Shown here one piece after another: positions 6,112 through 9,905 of a stretch of DNA of 9,905 bases. This DNA is from CALELF01 sp045617925 (GTDB lineage Bacteria; Synergistota; Synergistia; Synergistales; Synergistaceae). Position numbers and translations under genes: made by a program. Numbering within the stretch: the first letter of the stretch is position 1; the number at the start of each line of letters is the position of its first letter. The DNA lies in assembly GCA_045617925.1 (NCBI GenBank), contig JAZLJR010000028.1, positions 1-9,905 of the forward strand, written 5' to 3'. Below the pieces are notes generated by a model that ran no database searches, was not told the origin of the DNA, and worked only from the letters and a program-made list of their open reading frames with translations.

Positions 6112-7461
6112 ATGAACGAAGAATTAAAAACACACGTTAAAAACATTGCAAACAAATCACTAGAAACACTGCAACAGCTTGGTGCTAGTGGCGATTTTTA
6201 TTTCGCACACGGCATTTCCAACAACCTCTCCTATTGTGATGATGAGTTGGAAGAATGTCAAACAGATGAAAGCAGTGCTGTTTCCATCCGTGCTATTTTT
6301 TCTGACGGCAGGCAAGGGATTGCCTGTGGAACTGCCTTAGACGAAAAGAGCATACTTCACCTTACAGAAATGAGCGTTTCAAACGCAAAACTCTCTCCGC
6401 CAAAGGAAAATATTTACCTCTATGGCAAGTATGATGTGAAAAATGATTTAGTTTTTTATGATGATAAAATTGCCAACCTTACTACAAAAGACAGAGAAGA
6501 TTTCTGCCACTTTTTAACACACAAGACAAAAGAAGAAAAGAAAATTGTTTCTGTGCGTTCCTCCGCTTTCTCCTGTGGCACTAGCAGTAGCTTTCTGGCA
6601 AACACTTTAGGTTTTAACGCTTGGGAGGATAGCACCTATGTACAGGCTGGCCTCAGCCTTATTGCAGAAGACGGAGCTTCTCCAGAAATGCTCTCTGGTG
6701 GTAAGGGAGCTCTCAGACTAAGTGACATAAACCTTGAGCAAATTGCCACAAGAGTGGTAACTGATGCTGTCGCTTCGTTAAATCCGAAAGGAATAAAGAC
6801 TGGGCGTTACGATGTAGTGATAGAAGAAGAATGCGCTTCTGACCTCATTGGTTTTTTAGGCGAGCTTTTCTGCGCCTCAGATGTTCACAAGGGTAAATCA
6901 ATGATGGCAGGAAAGCTGGGTCAACAAATCGCATCTAACTGCGTAACTTTGCTTGATACCGCCACTATCCCTTGGGCGTTCGGCAGTAGCAATTTTGACG
7001 CTGAGGGATTCTCCACCGGTGAAACTTTTTTGATAAAAGATGGCGTTGCTTCTTCCTACCTCTACAATATGGAATATGCAGCAAAAGACCATGTAAAAAG
7101 CACCGGAAATGCTTGCAGATCTTTTGGCTCTTTAATTGATGTATCCACAAACAATCTAGTGTTACAAACTGGCAAGAAAACAAAAACGAACCTTATAAAA
7201 GAACTTGGGAACGGTTTTTATGTAACAGAATTTATGGGGCTACACACGGCAGACCCGATAAGTGGCAATTTTTCGCTAGGCATAAGAGGAAGATTTATTG
7301 AAAATGGTGAATTAACTGGCGCTGGAAATGGCGCCACTATGGCAGGGAATTTTACAGACCTCTGGAATCAGATAACAGCCGTTTCATCTGACAGCGTCTG
7401 GAGTGGATCTGTTCTCTGTCCTGCAATAGTTTTGAAAGGAGTTGTGTTAGCAGGTGAATAG
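6112..7461 (+). CDS. pmbA: PmbA/TldE-like protein (peptidase U62 family)
   Basis: A 449-residue protein, the normal length for PmbA (TldE). PmbA works with TldD as a cytosolic metalloprotease pair that matures microcins and degrades unfolded peptides. Family landmarks: an N-terminal DFYFAHGISNNLSY and SIRAIFSDGRQGIA region, ARYDVVIEEE-like core (231-240), the segment GKSMMAGKLGQQIAS (261-275), EGFSTGETFLIKDG (298-311), the STGNACR signature (330-336), YVTEFMGLHTADPISGNFSLG (370-390) and the TMAGNFTDLWNQI ending (409-421). The zinc motif HExxxH of TldD is absent, hence PmbA rather than TldD; TldD is not in this window. I chose the ATG at 6112 because it aligns with the family N-terminus; only a weak GGTAG precedes it, and a TTG at 6049 would overlap the PHP gene and add 21 unlike residues. 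It overlaps the amidase gene by 8 bases. Confidence 0.88.
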   Translation: MNEELKTHVKNIANKSLETLQQLGASGDFYFAHGISNNLSYCDDELEECQTDESSAVSIRAIFSDGRQGIACGTALDEKSILHLTEMSVSNAKLSPPKENIYLYGKYDVKNDLVFYDDKIANLTTKDREDFCHFLTHKTKEEKKIVSVRSSAFSCGTSSSFLANTLGFNAWEDSTYVQAGLSLIAEDGASPEMLSGGKGALRLSDINLEQIATRVVTDAVASLNPKGIKTGRYDVVIEEECASDLIGFLGELFCASDVHKGKSMMAGKLGQQIASNCVTLLDTATIPWAFGSSNFDAEGFSTGETFLIKDGVASSYLYNMEYAAKDHVKSTGNACRSFGSLIDVSTNNLVLQTGKKTKTNLIKELGNGFYVTEFMGLHTADPISGNFSLGIRGRFIENGELTGAGNGATMAGNFTDLWNQITAVSSDSVWSGSVLCPAIVLKGVVLAGE

Positions 7462-9247
7462 TTTGAAAAAATTTTTTCTAGCTTTTATTGTTTTTGCATC
7501 TTTTGTCATGTATCCAAACATAGCAAAAGCTATTGAAGCAATGCTTGTAGATAATGAAAAGGTAGTAGGGACAGTAACCATTAAAAATGAATCTGGCTTG
7601 CAGTTTATTTCTGTTGCATCTCTTTTCAAGGCACTGGGACTTGAAGCAAAGACATCTGACAAAAACGGATTGTTTGCAAGAGACAAAGAGGGACGAAGTG
7701 TAAGTTTTTTTGACGGGACAAATATGGTTCGCTCTCTTGGTGAGTTTTTAGTCGCCAAGAAACCGGTAAAATATGAAAAACCCTACCTTTGGTGCGACAC
7801 ACAAACTGCTTTTAATGCTTGCCAAAAATTTCTGAAAGCAAACGGGAGATCTGTGTCCCTCTCGATAAAAGCTTCTGTTCAACAACCGGCTTCCCTTATA
7901 AGAAACGACAACAAACCAATTACTATCACTGTTGAGCAAAACAATAACAACACCTCATTGGATAAATTAGTACAAAAATCTGAGCAAAAACTACAAAAAA
8001 CAAACGAAACAACCACTGGACAATCAGGTCACAGCCAAACAAATCAACCAATTGCGACCATTGTTCCTACAACTACTGGGGGAACTGGCTTAAAAACTAC
8101 GGCGCCTCAAGTAACACCCGCAAAGCTAGCCACACAGGCTATACCACAAAAATTAACACCACCTTCAGCACAAGCAAAGCCAGTCACACAAGCTACGCCG
8201 GCAAAAACAACTACGCAAGCAAAACCAATCACACAGGCAACGCCACAAAAACAAACTACACCAATAAAACCAACTACACCTGCAAAACCGACCACACCAA
8301 TTACACCACCAAAACCAACCACACCTGCACCACAGGCGAAACAAGCTACACAAGCAAAACCTACAAAACAAGAACCTGCAAAGATAAAGCTGATACAAAT
8401 TCCAAAGGCAACATCAACAGTACCAACACAATCCACAAAAACAAATCCTCAGCCCTCTTTAATTACGGCAAAAACACAGGAATTAAACATGCAAGCAAAG
8501 CCTTTAGACACCTCTAAGCCACAGCCCACCAATGCAAAGACACAAAAACCAGTAGTTGTGTTAGACGCAGGACATGGTGGACATGACCCAGGAGCTATGG
8601 CAAACAACGTCAGGGAAAAAGATATTGTCTTAAAGGCAGTGCATGAACTAGCAGCAATATTGCGTAATCAAGGAATTGACGTCCGTCTCACCCGTTCCAC
8701 AGATGTTTATCTTAAACTTTCTGAAAGAACAGCCATCGCAAACAAGTACAACGCAAATGTGTTTGTTTCGTTACACTGCAATTCTTTGGCAAAGAAAAAT
8801 GCTGCTATTTCTGGGCTTGAATATTACATAATGGCACTTCCTCGTGATAAAGACTCTATGGCACTGGCTATTGCTGAAAACAAGGAACTTGCAGGAGGAA
8901 GCAACGTAACAACCTCTGCTACCGTTACTGATAAAAAGACAAGAGTGCTTTTGCAGATTCTTGGCGATATGCAACAAAACGACAAGATTAACGAAAGCAC
9001 AACCTTTGCCGAATATCTATACAACTCCTCCCTTGCCTCTGGGCTCAAGATGAGAAAGGTTGCACAGGCACCATTTTTTGTCCTTCGTGGTGCAGCCATG
9101 CCAGCAGTTTTGGCAGAGCTTGGCTACCTTACAAATAAAGACGAAGCCCAAAAACTGACAACGTTAGAATACAGACAAAAACTCTGCAATACTATTGCAA
9201 CAGGCATAGTGCGTTATCTCAACGAACACCCAACGATTACCGAATAG
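7454..9247 (+). CDS. Exported N-acetylmuramoyl-L-alanine amidase (AmiC-type, Amidase_3) with long linker
   Basis: A 597-residue cell-wall hydrolase that cleaves the amide between N-acetylmuramic acid and the stem peptide, acting outside the inner membrane. A signal peptide covers about 1-26 (KK, hydrophobic core, ending NIAKA|IEA). Residues 30-140 form a small domain resembling copper-amine-oxidase-N/stalk-like domains. A Thr/Pro/Lys/Gln/Ala linker spans about 150-365 with internal repeats. The Amidase_3 domain fills 366-592 with zinc ligands H374 (DAGHGGHDPG), E388 and H441 (SLHCN) and catalytic E555 (VLAELGYLTN), all intact. Start is GTG 7454 (AAAGGAG 12 bases upstream, 8-base overlap with pmbA); TTG 7463 has AGGTGA 5 bases upstream and is an equally good candidate, losing only three residues. 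Last gene of the run, followed by a terminator. Confidence 0.93.
   Translation: MNSLKKFFLAFIVFASFVMYPNIAKAIEAMLVDNEKVVGTVTIKNESGLQFISVASLFKALGLEAKTSDKNGLFARDKEGRSVSFFDGTNMVRSLGEFLVAKKPVKYEKPYLWCDTQTAFNACQKFLKANGRSVSLSIKASVQQPASLIRNDNKPITITVEQNNNNTSLDKLVQKSEQKLQKTNETTTGQSGHSQTNQPIATIVPTTTGGTGLKTTAPQVTPAKLATQAIPQKLTPPSAQAKPVTQATPAKTTTQAKPITQATPQKQTTPIKPTTPAKPTTPITPPKPTTPAPQAKQATQAKPTKQEPAKIKLIQIPKATSTVPTQSTKTNPQPSLITAKTQELNMQAKPLDTSKPQPTNAKTQKPVVVLDAGHGGHDPGAMANNVREKDIVLKAVHELAAILRNQGIDVRLTRSTDVYLKLSERTAIANKYNANVFVSLHCNSLAKKNAAISGLEYYIMALPRDKDSMALAIAENKELAGGSNVTTSATVTDKKTRVLLQILGDMQQNDKINESTTFAEYLYNSSLASGLKMRKVAQAPFFVLRGAAMPAVLAELGYLTNKDEAQKLTTLEYRQKLCNTIATGIVRYLNEHPTITE
8174..8263 (+). repeat. 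Two 45-base imperfect coding repeats in the amidase linker
   Basis: Residues 241-255 (AKPVTQATPAKTTTQ) and 256-270 (AKPITQATPQKQTTP) form a tandem 15-residue repeat. It is followed by a shorter six-residue period, IKPTTP AKPTTP, then ITPPKPTTP, to about base 8325. The pattern fits an expandable, flexible extracellular linker. Confidence 0.8.
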
Positions 9248-9266
9248 CGACACACTCACAAAAAAC

Positions 9267-9306
9267 AAAAAGTGGTATCAACTCAAAAGGTTGATACCAC
9301 TTTTTT
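9267..9306. terminator. Bidirectional terminator between the amidase and hom
   Basis: A 16-bp inverted repeat (9267-9282 against 9290-9305, core GTGGTATCAAC and GTTGATACCAC) with a 7-base loop. A run of T follows on the plus strand and a T-rich tract also follows on the minus strand, so it serves both the amidase operon and the convergent hom gene. Confidence 0.9.
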
Positions 9307-9315
9307 CTTATTTCC

Positions 9316-9905
9316 TTATTTTGTTTTGCCAAACTCTATCAAGTCATGCAAAAGAGCCTGCCCAGTTTCACGTCTGCCAGCGCCTGGTCCGATAAGCGTT
9401 ATATCACCCAAGTTATCCGTCGTTAAGGTGATAGCGTTTGTCGCTCCAGAAACAGAAGCAAGAGGGTGTGTATTTTCCAATTCTCTTGGCATTACATAAA
9501 GGTGCAGTCCATTAACATCACGACGAATTCCTGCGATGAGCTTTATTCTATGGTTATTTTTGGCAGCGGTGTCTATCATTTCCTTTGTGACACCGGTAAT
9601 TCCAATTCGCTTTATGGAAGCAAAGTCAACATCTATTCCATAGATGAGCTTTGCCAAGACTAGCACCTTTCCTGCTGGATCATAGCCCTCAACATCCTGT
9701 TTGGGGTTTGCTTCGGCAAAGCCCAAAAGCTGTGCTTTTTTCAAAGCAGCCTCGTATGTCTGCCCCTGTTCCATTTGAGACAGGATAAAATTTGTTGTGC
9801 CGTTTAATATTCCTTGAACCTCTAATATTTCACAACCAGCAAGGCCGTTGCGTAAAAGGTCAAGGAGCGGAGTGCCAGACAAGACTGTGCCTTCGCAGAA
9901 AATTT
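9316..9905 (-). CDS. hom: Homoserine dehydrogenase, C-terminal part (N-terminus outside window)
   Basis: The last 195 residues of homoserine dehydrogenase, which reduces aspartate semialdehyde to homoserine for threonine and methionine synthesis. The frame stays open to the right edge, upstream of the TTG at 9882; codons there read IFCEGTVLSGTP, equivalent to the family EASVAGGIP, so this is internal sequence. Hallmarks are RNGLAGCEILEVQGILNGTTNFIL, the substrate site AEANPKQDVEGYDPAGK with conserved Glu, Asp and Lys, and the glycine-rich end GPGAGRRETG. The protein stops about 24 residues after that motif (start of GPGAG to end), where many Hom proteins (about 430 residues) continue into an ACT domain for threonine feedback. 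The ACT-less ending looks natural because a clean terminator follows, and there is no frameshift relic. The N-terminal NAD(P) domain is not visible. Confidence 0.93.
   Translation of the reverse strand, partial: IFCEGTVLSGTPLLDLLRNGLAGCEILEVQGILNGTTNFILSQMEQGQTYEAALKKAQLLGFAEANPKQDVEGYDPAGKVLVLAKLIYGIDVDFASIKRIGITGVTKEMIDTAAKNNHRIKLIAGIRRDVNGLHLYVMPRELENTHPLASVSGATNAITLTTDNLGDITLIGPGAGRRETGQALLHDLIEFGKTK

Noticed and set aside
8111..8383. Repetitive DNA that could suggest a CRISPR-like array
   Set aside because: The repeats are imperfect, in phase with codons, and have no unique spacers of constant length.
8107..8436. Minus-strand open frame encoding a Gly/Cys/Val/Phe-rich 109-residue protein
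   Set aside because: It is the antisense of the low-complexity Thr/Pro/Lys linker of the amidase; the odd composition follows from the repeated codons and there is no ribosome site.

Overview
The window (about 40% G+C by eye, not computed) looks like a chromosomal stretch of a low-GC, probably didermic bacterium. It carries ordinary housekeeping genes, short intergenic gaps and sigma70-like promoters. Evidence for a Gram-negative envelope is indirect: an LplT-type lysophospholipid transporter half and a secreted AmiC-type amidase. A Synergistota-like lineage came to mind from the gene mix, but this is recollection, not proof. No phage, transposon, CRISPR array, tRNA or rRNA was seen.

Left part (1-3321): the C-terminal half of an LplT-like MFS transporter ends tail-to-tail, with a 4-base overlap, against a compact prepilin peptidase on the minus strand. 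A promoter region then drives a DUF2971 gene followed 27 bases later by gpsA (sn-glycerol-3-phosphate dehydrogenase), so gpsA is probably read through from the DUF2971 gene.

Middle (3322-3905): a strong 16-bp-stem terminator, a second small plus-strand hairpin, a minus-strand gene for a small helix-turn-helix-like protein, and a divergent promoter region in which the -10 boxes of the two strands overlap.

Right part (3906-9247): a tight five-gene plus-strand run, yfcE (metal phosphodiesterase), a membrane GAF protein, a PHP-domain phosphoesterase/RNase AM-like protein, a PmbA-like protein and an exported amidase with a long Thr/Pro/Lys linker. The junctions are a 14-base overlap, an 11-base gap, a 22-base gap and an 8-base overlap, so these genes are very likely one operon. 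It ends at a bidirectional terminator shared with a convergent homoserine dehydrogenase gene (hom) that runs off the right edge and appears to lack the C-terminal ACT domain.

Most content is conserved core metabolism and envelope work. The least explained items are the DUF2971 gene, the small HTH-like gene with its overlapping promoter, the membrane GAF protein without an output domain, and the Cys-clustered minimal prepilin peptidase. I found no clear novel multi-gene system.
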